Shown piece by piece: positions 1 through 9,283 of a stretch of 64,000 nucleotides of DNA. The notes below the pieces were generated by a model. The model was given only the letters and a program-made list of their open reading frames with translations. It had not been told where the DNA came from and searched no databases. Source of the stretch: Streptomyces tuirus (GTDB lineage: Bacteria > Actinomycetota > Actinomycetes > Streptomycetales > Streptomycetaceae). Location of the stretch: NCBI RefSeq assembly GCF_014701095.1, contig NZ_AP023439.1:3088001-3152000 (forward strand), in the 5' to 3' direction. Position 1 is the first letter of the stretch, and each line of letters opens with the position of its first letter. The position numbers and the translations under genes were made by a program.

Positions 1-262
1 CGTGGACGTCGGGGCTGCGGCCGTGGCGTTCGGCGAGCGCCACGGCGGCCCGCGCGGCCAGGTTCGTACGGTCCAGGGGGACCTGGTTGGCGTCCGGCCC
101 GTCGCAGGTGACGCGGAGCTCGTCGGCCGGGGTGACGGTGATCTCGTCGTAGAGGCCGACCGCTAGGAAGACGTTGGCGAGGTCGTGGAAGCCGTCGGGG
201 CGGGCGGCGCCGACCGCCAGCTGGACGTTGACCTTGGCCGGGACGCGGACCGTGACGCTCAC
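1..262 (-). CDS. ispE: 4-diphosphocytidyl-2-C-methyl-D-erythritol kinase, N-terminal part
   Basis: Only the first 87 codons are present; the gene runs off the left edge. IspE phosphorylates CDP-methylerythritol with ATP in the MEP route to isoprenoid precursors. The N-terminus reads [12 protein letters not shown] and then RPDGFHDL, matching the PAKxN start of GHMP kinases and the IspE substrate loop. The GTG start overlaps the rsmA stop codon as GTGA, so the two genes are probably translationally coupled. rsmA followed by ispE is the usual actinobacterial order, which supports the assignment of this short fragment. Confidence 0.88.
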   Translation of the reverse strand, partial: MSVTVRVPAKVNVQLAVGAARPDGFHDLANVFLAVGLYDEITVTPADELRVTCDGPDANQVPLDRTNLAARAAVALAERHGRSPDVH

Positions 263-1149
263 GCGGTCTCCTTCTCCTGGTGCCGGTTCGCCTTGTGCTC
301 GGCGATTCGCGCGAACTCTTCCACGGTCAGCGACTCGCCCCGGGCCTGCGGCGAGACCCCGGCGGCCACGAGGGCCTCCTCGGCCGCGGCGGCGGATCCG
401 GCCCAGCCGGAGAGGGCGGCCCGCAGCGTCTTGCGGCGCTGGGCGAACGCCGCGTCGACGACGGCGAACACCTCGCGCTTGGAGGCCGCCGTCTTCAGCG
501 GCTCGCTCCGGCGGACCAGGGAGACCAGGCCGCTGTCGACGTTGGGCGCCGGCCAGAACACGTTCCGTCCGATGGCACCGGCGCGCTTGACCTCGGCGTA
601 CCAGTTGGCCTTCACCGAGGGGACGCCGTAGACCTTCGAGCCGGGCGGGGCGGCGAGCCGGTCGGCGACTTCCGCCTGGACCATGACGAGGGTGCGCTCG
701 ATGGTCGGGAAGGTGTCCAGCATGTGCAGCAGGACCGGGACGGCCACGTTGTAGGGCAGGTTGGCGACCAGCGCGGTCGGGGCGGGGCCCGGCAGCTCGG
801 TGACGTGCATGGCGTCCGAGTGGACCAGGGCGAACCGGTCGGCGCGCTCGGGCATGCGGGCCGTGACGGTCGCGGGCAGCGCGCCGGCCAGCACGTCGTC
901 GATCTCCACCGCCGTGACCCGGTCGGCGGCCTCCAGCAGTGCGAGGGTGAGCGACCCGAGGCCCGGGCCGACCTCGACGACCACGTCGTCGGGGCGGACC
1001 TGTGCGGTGCGGACGATACGGCGGACGGTGTTCGCGTCGATCACGAAGTTCTGTCCGCGTTGCTTGGTCGGGCGCACGCCGAGGGCTGCCGCGAGCTCGC
1101 GGACGTCGGCGGGGCCCAGAAGGGCGTCGGGGGTGGGGCTGCTGGTCAC
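259..1149 (-). CDS. rsmA: 16S rRNA (adenine1518-N6/adenine1519-N6)-dimethyltransferase
   Basis: RsmA (KsgA) uses SAM to dimethylate two adjacent adenines in the 3' hairpin of 16S rRNA late in 30S assembly. The 296-residue protein has the KsgA N-terminus ([10 protein letters not shown], residues 29-38), the SAM-binding motif [13 protein letters not shown] near residues 59-70, an acidic motif II (AVEIDD) and the catalytic NLPYN at 130-134. Length is normal for the family. It starts with GTG and ends in a GTGA overlap with ispE. It lies 154 bp downstream of rpfB on the same strand and may be co-transcribed with it. Confidence 0.95.
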   Translation of the reverse strand: MTSSPTPDALLGPADVRELAAALGVRPTKQRGQNFVIDANTVRRIVRTAQVRPDDVVVEVGPGLGSLTLALLEAADRVTAVEIDDVLAGALPATVTARMPERADRFALVHSDAMHVTELPGPAPTALVANLPYNVAVPVLLHMLDTFPTIERTLVMVQAEVADRLAAPPGSKVYGVPSVKANWYAEVKRAGAIGRNVFWPAPNVDSGLVSLVRRSEPLKTAASKREVFAVVDAAFAQRRKTLRAALSGWAGSAAAAEEALVAAGVSPQARGESLTVEEFARIAEHKANRHQEKETA

Positions 1150-1303
1150 GGGGACAAGGGTACGGGGGGTTCTCCAGGGCCCGGTTTCCCGGCCGCTCGG
1201 CGTCGGTGCCGGGGCCGGGGCGTTGCCCGGCCCGGCGCCGACGGGTGCCGCTCTCTGTGGGACGGGTGCCGCCTTCGCGGCACGATGGCCCGCAGCCGGG
1301 TCG

Positions 1304-2863
1304 TCATCCGTGCAGGCGGCCGCCGCAGTGGGGCCATGGGCTTGCGCCCCGTCGGACGTACAGCTTCTTCGCCCGGTACGTCTGCTCCGCCGCGGGTGCG
1401 TCCTGGGGGCGGCCGCTGCCGCCGAGGGCCTGCCAGGTCCGGGTGTCGAACTGGTAGAGGCCGCCGTAGGTGCCCGAGGAGTCGATCGCGTCGGGCCGGC
1501 CGCCGGATTCGCAGGCCGCGAGGCCCTGCCAGTCGAGGTGGTCGGCGCCCCGCACCGAGGCCGGGCGCTGTTTGGTGCCGACCTTCACCACCTGCGGGCG
1601 GGGCTCGCGCACCACCTCCGACTTGATCCGGCGCGGCTTCTGCCGGACGCCGTTGACCGTGCGCAGGGCGAAGGTGACCCGGCGCAGGCCGGGTTCGCCC
1701 GCCCGCTCCACGACCTCCGTGCCACGGAACAGCGTCGGGTCCTCCGTCCGCCGCACCTGGAAGGGGATCGGCTCCTCGCGGACCTCCTTGCCTCCGGTGA
1801 TCCGCAGCACGGTCACGGTCTGCCCGTCGCGCGGGAAGCTGCCCTGCGGGACCGAGGTGGTGTCCTGGCCGCGCAGGGTGATCCCGGCCTCCTCGACGGC
1901 CTCCCGCACGGTCGCGGCGTTGGTGCGTACGGTGCGGGCGCGGCCGTCCGCCATGATCGTGACCGTGCGCTCGGTGCGCACGTCCAGCGCGAGCCCCTCG
2001 CGTCCGATGCGCCGGGCGCGCGAGGTGGAGACGTACGCGCCCTCCTGCCGTACGCCGAGCTGCCGCAGCGCCCCTTCCACCGTGTGGGCGGTCGTCCACA
2101 CCTGACGGCGGTGTCCGTCGAGGGTCAGCCGCACCGGGCGGGCGTAGTGCACGGCGACCTCGTCGCCGCTGCTGATCTCCGTGCCGGGCCCGGGCGCCAC
2201 CACGTCGTGGGCCCCGATCTCGACGCCCTCCTCCGTCAGCAGCTCGGTGACGTCGTCGGCGAAGGTGTGCAGCGTGCGGGTCTCGCCGTCGATGTTCAGC
2301 TCGATCGCCTTGTCCTCGGCGACGAACGCCGTGGTGCCGCCCGCGAGGAAGGCGACGACCAGGGCCTGGGGGAGCAGCCGTCGCATGGGGCCGTCGGGGC
2401 GCTCGGCGTAGCGCGCCTTGCGCCGGCGCGCGGACCTGCGGTGCGAGCCGTTGCGCGCCGCGGCACGCGACCCGGCGCGCGCATCCGCGCCCGGGTCGGC
2501 GTACCCCGCGAGCCCGGGCCCGGGCTCGTCGTCCGGAACGCCCTGCCGGGGCAGGCCGGGCAGGGTCGGCACCTCGTGATCGGGCAGGGTCGGCGCCTCG
2601 TAGGCGGCCACGGCCGGCACCTCGTAGGCGGCCAGGGTCGGTGCCTCACGGTCGGGCAGGGTCGGCGCCTCACCGTCGCGCAGGGTCGGAACCTCGTAGG
2701 CGGGCCGGTAGGTGTCCTGGTAGACGCCGGATGCCCCGGGTGTCCCGTGGGCGAGCGTCTCCGCGCTGTGCAGGCCGGCCGGTGGCGCGTCGAAACCGCC
2801 GTACACCGGGTCGGCATAGGCCGGGCCATACGTCTCGTACGTCTCGTACCGCGCGTTGCTCAC
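1304..2863 (-). CDS. rpfB: resuscitation-promoting factor with DUF348/G5 domains
   Basis: Rpf proteins cleave peptidoglycan and help spores or dormant cells resume growth. With the chosen GTG start (V-S-N-A-R) the protein has 519 residues: a repeat-bearing N-terminal region (about 1-155), an Arg-rich stretch, one membrane segment at about 162-182 ([16 protein letters not shown]), DUF348 repeats, a G5-type domain ([19 protein letters not shown]) and a C-terminal Rpf lysozyme-like domain with the catalytic Glu in LAACESGG. The long segment before the membrane helix would be cytoplasmic. An in-frame GTG at 2935 would add 24 residues, but its GGAG is only one base from the start; the GGAG before 2863 is four bases away. 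Neither ribosome site is ideal, so the start is uncertain. The tatD gene ends 124 bp upstream. Confidence 0.9.
   Translation of the reverse strand: MSNARYETYETYGPAYADPVYGGFDAPPAGLHSAETLAHGTPGASGVYQDTYRPAYEVPTLRDGEAPTLPDREAPTLAAYEVPAVAAYEAPTLPDHEVPTLPGLPRQGVPDDEPGPGLAGYADPGADARAGSRAAARNGSHRRSARRRKARYAERPDGPMRRLLPQALVVAFLAGGTTAFVAEDKAIELNIDGETRTLHTFADDVTELLTEEGVEIGAHDVVAPGPGTEISSGDEVAVHYARPVRLTLDGHRRQVWTTAHTVEGALRQLGVRQEGAYVSTSRARRIGREGLALDVRTERTVTIMADGRARTVRTNAATVREAVEEAGITLRGQDTTSVPQGSFPRDGQTVTVLRITGGKEVREEPIPFQVRRTEDPTLFRGTEVVERAGEPGLRRVTFALRTVNGVRQKPRRIKSEVVREPRPQVVKVGTKQRPASVRGADHLDWQGLAACESGGRPDAIDSSGTYGGLYQFDTRTWQALGGSGRPQDAPAAEQTYRAKKLYVRRGASPWPHCGGRLHG
2552..2695 (-). repeat. in-frame 24-bp repeat inside rpfB
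   Basis: Six imperfect 24-bp units encode six 8-residue units of the type E-(A/V)-P-(T/A)-(L/V)-x-x-x, residues 57-104 of RpfB with the 2863 start. Examples are [16 protein letters not shown] and EAPTLPDH. The segment lies before the transmembrane helix, so by topology it should be cytoplasmic. It is disordered-looking, acidic and proline-rich, and its copy number could vary between strains. Confidence 0.85.
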
Positions 2864-2986
2864 GCCGCTCCAGGGGCCGGAGGGGTCCAGAGGGGTCCGG
2901 ATCGGGCCCCCAGAACCTAGCGGAGCGGTCGTCACTCTCCAAAGCGACGCGGCTACGCACAGTCGTGCGGTGAGGTCGGGGGCGGG

Positions 2987-3877
2987 TCAGTATCCGAACG
3001 CGCGTGCCGTGTTGGCGCCGAGGGCCGTGGCCAGCGTGTCCTCGTCGATGCCGCGCACCTCGGCCATGGCCCGCACGGTGATCGGCACGAGGTACGGGGC
3101 GTTGGGCCGGCCGCGGTAGGGCGCCGGGGTGAGGAAGGGCGCGTCCGTCTCCACGAGGAGGAGCTCCAGCGGGGCCACCGCCACCGCGTCCCGCAGGTTC
3201 TGGGCGTTCTTGAAGGTGACGTTGCCGGCGAAGGACATGAAGTAGCCCGCGCTCGCGCAGATCTCCGCCATCCCGGCATCGCCGGAGTAGCAGTGGAAGA
3301 CGGTCCGCTCGGGAGCGCCCTCCTCCTTGAGCACGCGCAGGACGTCGGCGTGGGCCTCGCGGTCATGGATGACCAGGGCCTTGCCGTGCCGCTTGGCGAT
3401 CTCGATGTGGGCGCGGAAGGACAGCTCCTGCGCGTCCATGCCCTCCGGTCCCGTGCGGAAGTAGTCGAGGCCCGTCTCACCGACGCCCTTGACCTGGGGC
3501 AGCGCGGCGAGCCGGTCGATCTCGGCGAGCGCGTCGTCCAGGGCCGCCCGGCCGCCCGGCTCGCGGGCGCCCTGCCGCGACCAGCCGTCGGGGTCGCCGT
3601 GCACGATCCGGGGCGCCTCGTTCGGGTGCAGGGCCACCGTCGCGTGGACGGCGTCGTGTGCGGCGGCCGTCTCGGCCGCCCAGCGGGAGCCCTTCAGATC
3701 GCAGCCGACCTGCACGACCGTCGTCACTCCGACCGACGCCGCCTTCGCCAGCGCCTCCTCGACCGTGCCGGACTGCATGTCCAGGTGGGTGTGGGAGTCG
3801 GCGACCGGCACCCGGAGGGGCTCCGGGAGGGGCGGGGCCGCGTTCTTGTCCTGGCGGCCGGAGTCGTTCGAAGGCAT
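2987..3877 (-). CDS. tatD: TatD family metal-dependent deoxyribonuclease
   Basis: This is a 296-residue TatD-type hydrolase, a TIM-barrel metalloenzyme with 3'-5' DNase activity in characterised members. The first metal-binding motif is clear at the N-terminus (VADSHTHLD), as are ETGLDY(F), the His in VIHDREA and a late conserved VETDAPFLTPAPYRG. Its N-terminal 20 residues are a polar extension. It lies in the minus-strand series upstream of rpfB and rsmA, the gene order common in actinobacteria (tatD - rpf - rsmA - ispE). Its exact physiological substrate in this organism cannot be read from sequence. Confidence 0.93.
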   Translation of the reverse strand: MPSNDSGRQDKNAAPPLPEPLRVPVADSHTHLDMQSGTVEEALAKAASVGVTTVVQVGCDLKGSRWAAETAAAHDAVHATVALHPNEAPRIVHGDPDGWSRQGAREPGGRAALDDALAEIDRLAALPQVKGVGETGLDYFRTGPEGMDAQELSFRAHIEIAKRHGKALVIHDREAHADVLRVLKEEGAPERTVFHCYSGDAGMAEICASAGYFMSFAGNVTFKNAQNLRDAVAVAPLELLLVETDAPFLTPAPYRGRPNAPYLVPITVRAMAEVRGIDEDTLATALGANTARAFGY

Positions 3878-3911
3878 GCCCCGATCCTACGAAAGGGCTC
3901 TGCGAGCAAGG

Positions 3912-3949
3912 CACGCCCTCCCCGAGGGAGGAGGGCCGGGGAGGGCGTG
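3912..3949 (-). terminator. GC-rich hairpin terminator
   Basis: A 12-bp perfect stem (CACGCCCTCCCC pairing with GGGGAGGGCGTG) encloses a 14-base loop. It lies between the end of the 3970-4398 gene and the start of tatD, where a minus-strand transcript from the former would stop. There is no clear T-run, as is common for Streptomyces terminators. Confidence 0.6.
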
Positions 3950-3969
3950 AAAGAGGGAAGCCGGACGGG

Positions 3970-4398
3970 TCAGCTCGCCTTGCGCTGGAAGGGGTGCAGC
4001 AGGTCGGACAGATGCCAGTGGTGGTGCTCGCGCTGCTCCTGGCCGGCGGTCGGCCCGGGCTCGGCGTCAGCGGTGGGTGCCTCCACGGGCCCGCCGGGCG
4101 GTGGCACGCGGGAGGGCCGGTGGGCCGCGTCACGCGCCGAGGCGACCCGCCCGGACCGCATGATCCGCACGACGTGGCTGTCGCAGTTGTGGCACTCGGG
4201 CTTGTTCAGCGGGGAGGGCACGACCTTCCCGTCCGCGACGTAGAGGACGAACTCGTGACCCGCGCCGTCCGTGTGGTGCTCTATCTCGTACGACTGCTCC
4301 CAGCCGTGCCCGCACCTCATGCAGGCGAAGGAGTAGGACTCGTTGACGACTGCGGTCGCACCGGCGCGGAGCCCGGTCTGCCCTGCGATCTCACTCAT
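3970..4398 (-). CDS. conserved hypothetical protein with two CxxC motifs
   Basis: I do not recognise a named family. The 142-residue protein has CMRCGHGW near residue 30 and CHNC near residue 70, four cysteines that could form one zinc site. Between them is a compact beta-like segment (EIEHHTDGAGHEFVLYVADGKVV). The C-terminal third is proline- and charge-rich and ends in a His-rich motif (EHHHWHLSDLLHPF). The ATG at 4398 is preceded by AGGAG seven bases upstream, which decides the start over longer in-frame options. A hairpin follows the gene, so it is probably monocistronic. The function is unknown; a regulatory or RNA/protein-binding role would fit a zinc ribbon but is only a guess. Confidence 0.8.
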   Translation of the reverse strand: MSEIAGQTGLRAGATAVVNESYSFACMRCGHGWEQSYEIEHHTDGAGHEFVLYVADGKVVPSPLNKPECHNCDSHVVRIMRSGRVASARDAAHRPSRVPPPGGPVEAPTADAEPGPTAGQEQREHHHWHLSDLLHPFQRKAS

Positions 4399-4597
4399 GC
4401 CAGCTCCTGTTGGTCCGCTGTGGCGTGAGGACGATTCCGTCCCCGCGAACCAGTGGACTCCTGGGCCGGACCGATGGCAGCAGACCTGTCGACTATTGGC
4501 CCCGATTTGGGCGTCCCTTGCCCCTGGGCCCCTTCCCCTTTGCCCACGCATGGGGCGCACGCTCAAACGACATGCGCCCTGCTCAGAGGGTGTTTCA

Positions 4598-4690
4598 GCG
4601 CCCCTTCAGGGGCGCGGGTCCGTATCCATGTGCGGCTCCGCCGCGCGGGCGCGGTCAACCACACACAACCCGCCCCCGCCAAGCACTCCG
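4598..4690. repeat. Streptomyces interspersed intergenic repeat with hairpin
   Basis: The 311-bp spacer between the 3970 gene and rsmI holds no gene. Its rsmI-proximal part starts with a 7-bp stem and TTCA tetraloop (GCGCCCC TTCA GGGGCGC, 4598-4615) followed by GCGGCTCCGCCGCG and a GGGCGCGGTCAACCACACAC-like tail. From general familiarity this hairpin-plus-tail layout occurs in many intergenic regions of Streptomyces chromosomes; that recognition is from memory and not from a search. The hairpin would also serve as a terminator for rsmI, which is transcribed leftward into it. Confidence 0.55.
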
Positions 4691-4709
4691 GCCCCCGCCC
4701 CGGACCCGG

Positions 4710-5558
4710 TCACCCCGCCGCGTTCTTCGCAGCGACCACGGCATCGAACACAACCCTCTTCGGCACTCCCGCCTCCGCCGCCACCGCGGCGATCGCCTCC
4801 TTGCGCCGCTCCCCCGCTTCCTCCCGCACCCTCACCCGCCGCACCAGTTCCTCCGGCCCGACCTCCTCGGGCCCCTTCTCCGGCGCGCCCTCCACGACGA
4901 CCGTGATCTCCCCGCGCACCCCCTCCGCGGCCCACGCGGCCAGCTCCCCCAGCCCGCCCCGCCGTACTTCCTCGTACGTCTTGGTCAGCTCCCGGCACAC
5001 CGCGGCCCGCCGCTCCGTCCCGAAGACCTCGGCCATCGCCGACAGCGTGTCGTCGAGCCGGTGGGGCGCCTCGAAGTAGACGAGCGTGCGCCGCTCGCCG
5101 GCGGCCTCCCGCAGCCGGCCGAGCCGCTCCCCCGCCTTGCGCGGCAGGAACCCCTCGAAGCAGAACCGGTCGACGGGCAGCCCGGACAGCGCGAGCGCGG
5201 TGAGCACCGCGGACGGGCCGGGCACGGCGGTGACCCGCACGTCCCGCTCGACCGCGGCGGCGACCAGGCGGTACCCCGGGTCGGACACCGACGGCATCCC
5301 CGCGTCGGTCACCAGCAGCACCCGCGCGCCGCCCGCCAGCTCCTCGACCAGCTCCGGCGTGCGGGCGGACTCGTTGCCCTCGAAGTACGACACCACCCGG
5401 CCCTTGGGCGTGACGCCGAGCGCCTGGGTCAGCCGGCGCAGCCGCCGCGTGTCCTCGGCGGCGATCACATCGGCTCCGGCCAGTTCCTCGGCGAGCCGGG
5501 GCGGGGCGTCCGCGATGTCGCCGATGGGGGTGCCTGCGAGTACGAGGGTTCCGATCAC
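4710..5558 (-). CDS. rsmI: 16S rRNA (cytidine1402-2'-O)-methyltransferase
   Basis: RsmI methylates the ribose of C1402 in the 16S rRNA decoding centre with SAM. The 282-residue protein is a SAM-dependent tetrapyrrole-methylase-fold enzyme: N-terminal TLVLAGTPIGDIADAPPR, AAEDTR, then LVTDAGMPSVSDPGYRLV, ALSGLPVDRFCFEGFLPRK and YFEAPHRL, all diagnostic of RsmI. The GTG start at 5558 has GGAGG eight bases upstream. The gene is divergent from the mannosyltransferase gene. The C-terminal end (EAGVPKRVVFDAVVAAKNA) is normal for the family. Confidence 0.95.
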   Translation of the reverse strand: MIGTLVLAGTPIGDIADAPPRLAEELAGADVIAAEDTRRLRRLTQALGVTPKGRVVSYFEGNESARTPELVEELAGGARVLLVTDAGMPSVSDPGYRLVAAAVERDVRVTAVPGPSAVLTALALSGLPVDRFCFEGFLPRKAGERLGRLREAAGERRTLVYFEAPHRLDDTLSAMAEVFGTERRAAVCRELTKTYEEVRRGGLGELAAWAAEGVRGEITVVVEGAPEKGPEEVGPEELVRRVRVREEAGERRKEAIAAVAAEAGVPKRVVFDAVVAAKNAAG

Positions 5559-5657
5559 GCTCCCATCCTCCCAGGGGCGGGGGGTGCGGACTCCTCCCAG
5601 GGGCGGAGGATGCGGACGCATACCGGCCATGCACGGGACTCACACAGAACGGTTCCC

Positions 5658-5670
5658 TACGATGGCGCGG
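5658..5670 (+). promoter_or_regulatory. probable leaderless promoter of the mannosyltransferase gene
   Basis: A -10-like hexamer TACGAT (5658-5663) ends six bases before the GTG at 5670, and no ribosome-binding site is visible in front of that GTG. This spacing is what a leaderless mRNA starting at the G of the initiation codon would need. The inference rests on sequence only; no convincing -35 element is seen. Confidence 0.45.
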
Positions 5671-7418
5671 TGACCAGTACCACGTCCTCCACGGACACCC
5701 GTCAGGGCCAGGCGCCGCTCGACCAGCGGCCGTCCTGGCAGCAGCGGCTGCGCCGCTTCGGCTACCAGGGGCAGCCCAGAAGCGACGCCGGCGACGTCCG
5801 TGACCGCCTGGTGCCGCCGTACACCGAGCCCTCCCCGCGCCTGTGGGCGGCGCTCGGCGTCCCGCACAAGCTCGCGAAGCGGCTGGTGCGCTGGTCGGGC
5901 TGGATCGGCCCGCTGCTGGTCACGCTGCTGGCGGGGGTGCTGCGGTTCTGGAACCTGGGCAGCCCCAGGGCGGTGATATTCGACGAGACGTATTACGCCA
6001 AGGACGCCTGGGCGCTGGTCCACCGCGGATTCGAGCTCAACTGGGACAAGAACGCCAACGACCTGGTCCTGTCCTCGGGCGGGCACGTCACGCTGCCGAC
6101 GGACGCGGCGTACGTGGTGCACCCGCCGGTCGGCAAGTACGTCATCGGGCTCGGCGAGCTGATGTTCGGGTTCGACCCGTTCGGCTGGCGGTTCATGACG
6201 GCGCTGCTCGGCACGCTGTCGGTGCTGCTGCTGTGCCGGATCGGCCGCCGCCTGTTCCGCTCCACCTTCCTGGGGTGTCTCGCGGGCGCGCTGATGGCGG
6301 TGGACGGGCTGCACTTCGTGATGAGCCGCACGGCGCTGCTCGACGGCGTGCTGATGTTCTTCGTGCTGGCCGCGTTCGGCTGTCTGCTGGTCGACCGGGA
6401 CAAGGCCCGTGAGAAGCTCGCCGCCGCGCTGCCGCTGGACGAGGACGGCCGGGCCCGGCCCGACCGGCACACGGCGGAGACGGCCCGCCTGGGATGGCGC
6501 CCCTGGCGCTTTGCGGCGGGCCTGATGCTGGGCCTGGCCATCGGCACGAAGTGGAACGGGCTCTACATCCTGGCCGCGTTCTGCCTGATGGCGGTGGTGT
6601 GGGACGTCGGTTCGCGGCGGGTCGCCGGTGCCCGTCACCCGTACGCGGCGGTCCTCAAGCGCGACACGGGCCTCGCGTTCCTCGCCACGGTCCCGGTCGC
6701 CCTGCTCACCTACGTCCTGTCCTGGACCGGCTGGATCCTCTCCGCGACGAACGGCTCCGGCGGCTACTTCCGCAACTGGGCCGCGACCGGCGGCAAGGGC
6801 GGCAGCTGGACGTTCCTGCCCGACTGGCTGCGCAGCCTGTGGCACTACGAGCACCAGGTGTACGAGTTCCACGTGGGCCTGTCCTCGCCGCACACGTACC
6901 AGTCCAACCCGTGGAGCTGGCTGGTCCTCGGCCGCCCGGTGTCGTACTTCTACGAGTCCCCGGCCCCCGGCAAGGACGGCTGCCCCGCCGACGCGGGCGA
7001 GAAGTGCGCCCGCGAGGTCCTCGCCCTCGGCACGCCGATGCTGTGGTGGGTCGCCTGCTTCGCGGTCCTCTACGTGCTGTGGCGCTGGTTCTTCCGCCGC
7101 GACTGGCGCGCGGGCGCCATCGCCTGCGGCATCGCGGCCGGCTACCTCCCCTGGTTCATGTACCAGGAGCGCACGATCTTCTTCTTCTACGCCGTCGTCT
7201 TCCTGCCGTTCCTGTGCCTGGCGGTGGCGATGCTCCTCGGCGCGATCATCGGCCCACCCCGCTCCTCCGACACCCGCCGCGTCGCGGGCGCCACGGGCGC
7301 GGGCGTCCTGGTCCTGCTGATCGCCTGGAACTTCATCTACTTCTGGCCGCTGTACACGGGCCAGGCGATCCCGATCGACGACTGGCGGTCGCGGATGTGG
7401 CTGGACACGTGGGTTTGA
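5670..7418 (+). CDS. pmt: dolichyl-phosphate-mannose--protein O-mannosyltransferase
   Basis: This GT39-type membrane enzyme transfers mannose from polyprenyl-phosphate mannose to Ser/Thr of secreted proteins. In S. coelicolor Pmt is known to be needed for infection by phage phiC31. The 582-residue protein has a soluble N-terminus (about 75 residues), then many membrane segments. The hallmark acidic motif FDETYYAKDAW follows the first helix (GVLRFWNLGSPRAVI), and conserved loops HPPVGKY and GTKWNGLYI are present. A Cys pair in DGCPADAGEKCAREV lies in an extracytoplasmic loop. The in-frame reading upstream of 5670 is antisense to rsmI and is rejected; GTG 5670 fits a leaderless start. It is divergent from rsmI. 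Confidence 0.93.
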   Translation: MTSTTSSTDTRQGQAPLDQRPSWQQRLRRFGYQGQPRSDAGDVRDRLVPPYTEPSPRLWAALGVPHKLAKRLVRWSGWIGPLLVTLLAGVLRFWNLGSPRAVIFDETYYAKDAWALVHRGFELNWDKNANDLVLSSGGHVTLPTDAAYVVHPPVGKYVIGLGELMFGFDPFGWRFMTALLGTLSVLLLCRIGRRLFRSTFLGCLAGALMAVDGLHFVMSRTALLDGVLMFFVLAAFGCLLVDRDKAREKLAAALPLDEDGRARPDRHTAETARLGWRPWRFAAGLMLGLAIGTKWNGLYILAAFCLMAVVWDVGSRRVAGARHPYAAVLKRDTGLAFLATVPVALLTYVLSWTGWILSATNGSGGYFRNWAATGGKGGSWTFLPDWLRSLWHYEHQVYEFHVGLSSPHTYQSNPWSWLVLGRPVSYFYESPAPGKDGCPADAGEKCAREVLALGTPMLWWVACFAVLYVLWRWFFRRDWRAGAIACGIAAGYLPWFMYQERTIFFFYAVVFLPFLCLAVAMLLGAIIGPPRSSDTRRVAGATGAGVLVLLIAWNFIYFWPLYTGQAIPIDDWRSRMWLDTWV

Positions 7419-7548
7419 TCGGTGTTCGGTCAAAAATCGAAACTCCCGTCCCCGTGGTAACCGCTTGCGCATAGAGTGCTCCCGGGATCGAGCTTTCTGA
7501 ACGCGTTCAAAGGAAGCGCGGGGGGCTCAACGGGGAGGGGACCACCCG

Positions 7549-9183
7549 ATGAACAAGGGGGTCAAAGCCGCCGTCATAGGCGGGGTGTTCGCGGTGATGG
7601 TGGGTGGGGCCGGGTACGGCACCTACAACGTCGTGAACGCGCTGAACGGTGGCGGGGGCGGCGCCGGCGGGGTCGCCTCGGAGAAGCGGACGGGGCCGCC
7701 CGGGGAGGACGAGGTCGAGGAGACCACCGCCAAGTTCTTCGCGGCCTGGCGGACGGGAGCCGCCGCCGAGGCGGCGTCGTACACGAACAACGACGCGGCC
7801 GCCGAGCAGCTGCTCGGCGCCTTCGCCGACGACGCGCACATCACCGACGTGAAGATCACACCCGGCGCGGCCCGCGGCACCACCGTGCCGTACACGGTGA
7901 AGGCGAAGGTCGCCTACGGCGGGAAGTCCGAGCCGCTGAGCTACAAGAGCGAGCTGAAGGTCGTGCGCGGGCTGACCACGGGACGGGCGCTGGTCGACTG
8001 GCAGCCGTCCGTCGTGCATCCCGAGCTGAGGAAGGACGACACCCTCGTCACCGAGCAGTCGGCCACGGCGCCCATCGAGGCCGTGGGCCGCGACGGCACC
8101 GAGCTGACGAAGGAGAAGTTCCCCTCCCTCGGCCCGGTCCTGGACGCCCTGCGCGACAAGTACGGCGAGAAGGCCGGCGGCAGCCCGGGCATCGAGCTGG
8201 TCATCCGGCACGAGGGCGACGGCGCCCCCGACACCCCGCTGCTCACCCTCGCCGAGGGCAGGCCGGGCAAGCTCACCACCACCATCAGCCCGAGCGCGCA
8301 GGCGGCGGCCGAGAAGGGGGTCAAGCGGTTCGCCCAGTCGTCGGTGGTGGCCGTCAAGCCCAGCACGGGCGAGGTGCTGGCGGTGGCCAACAACCGTACG
8401 GACGGCTTCAACGCGGCCTTCGAGGGCCAGGCCGCACCCGGCTCCACCATGAAGATCATCACCGCCGCGATGCTCATCGACAACGGCGTGACCTCGATGA
8501 ACGGCCCGGCCCCCTGCCCCGACACCGCCGTGTGGCAGAGCCAGACCTTCAAGAACCTCACGACCATGAAGCCCAACGAGAACGCCACGCTCGCCAACAG
8601 CTTCCTGCGGTCCTGCAACACCGCCTTCATCAAGCTCATCGACGAGAAACCGCTCACGGACGCCTCACTGACCCAGGAAGCCGAGGAGCGCTTCGGTCTG
8701 GGGCGGGACAACTGGAAGACCGGCATCGTGTCGTTCGACGGCCGCGTCCCCGCGGTCGACGGGCCGGACCGGGCGGCGGGCGCCATCGGGCAGGGCCAGG
8801 TCCAGATGAGCCCCCTGAACATGGCGTCGGTCACGGCGACCGCGATCACCGGCGCCTTCCGCCAGCCCTACCTGATCTCTCCGGAGCTGGACGACCGGGA
8901 GCTCGCCCGGGCCCGGGGCCTGCGGTCGGGCACCGCCGCCCAGCTCAAGCAGATGATGCGGCTCACCGCCACGCAGGGCACCGCCGCGCAGGCCATGGCA
9001 GGACTCGGCGGCGACATCGGCGCCAAGACCGGTTCCGCCGAGGTCGACGGCAACGCCAAGTCCAACAGCTGGTTCACCGGCTTCCGGGGCGACGTCGCGG
9101 CGGCGGCCATGACGGAGGAGGGCGGCCACGGCGGCGACGCGGCCGGGCCGATTGTCGCAGCCGTGCTACGAACAGGTGGCTGA
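7549..9183 (+). CDS. penicillin-binding protein (class B transpeptidase), first of a pair
   Basis: A 544-residue D,D-transpeptidase that cross-links peptidoglycan outside the membrane. It has an N-terminal signal-anchor (AAVIGGVFAVMVGGAGYGTY), an NTF2-like MecA_N domain at about 54-165 (EVEETTAKFFAAWRTG), a dimerisation region, and a transpeptidase domain with S299-T-M-K302, an SCN motif (SFLRSCNTAF) and KTG (GAKTGSAEVDG). All three catalytic motifs are intact. The ATG has GGGGAGGGG upstream. The next gene is a paralogue of the same architecture, so the pair arose by tandem duplication. Followed by ssgE, a sporulation-division gene, so a role in sporulation or septal wall synthesis is plausible but inferred. 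Confidence 0.9.
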   Translation: MNKGVKAAVIGGVFAVMVGGAGYGTYNVVNALNGGGGGAGGVASEKRTGPPGEDEVEETTAKFFAAWRTGAAAEAASYTNNDAAAEQLLGAFADDAHITDVKITPGAARGTTVPYTVKAKVAYGGKSEPLSYKSELKVVRGLTTGRALVDWQPSVVHPELRKDDTLVTEQSATAPIEAVGRDGTELTKEKFPSLGPVLDALRDKYGEKAGGSPGIELVIRHEGDGAPDTPLLTLAEGRPGKLTTTISPSAQAAAEKGVKRFAQSSVVAVKPSTGEVLAVANNRTDGFNAAFEGQAAPGSTMKIITAAMLIDNGVTSMNGPAPCPDTAVWQSQTFKNLTTMKPNENATLANSFLRSCNTAFIKLIDEKPLTDASLTQEAEERFGLGRDNWKTGIVSFDGRVPAVDGPDRAAGAIGQGQVQMSPLNMASVTATAITGAFRQPYLISPELDDRELARARGLRSGTAAQLKQMMRLTATQGTAAQAMAGLGGDIGAKTGSAEVDGNAKSNSWFTGFRGDVAAAAMTEEGGHGGDAAGPIVAAVLRTGG

Positions 9184-9283
9184 TCTCACCTCAGCGGGAC
9201 GGGACTCTAGGGTGGTGGCCGTCGTTTGATGAGACAGCTGAGGGCAACGGGGACCCTGGGGAATCGCGGAGGAACGAACAGCA

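Noticed and set aside
4410..5669. In-frame extension of the mannosyltransferase gene over 1.2 kb
   Set aside because: It is antisense to rsmI, with Arg/Pro-rich composition typical of high-GC shadow frames, and the family start is at about 5670.
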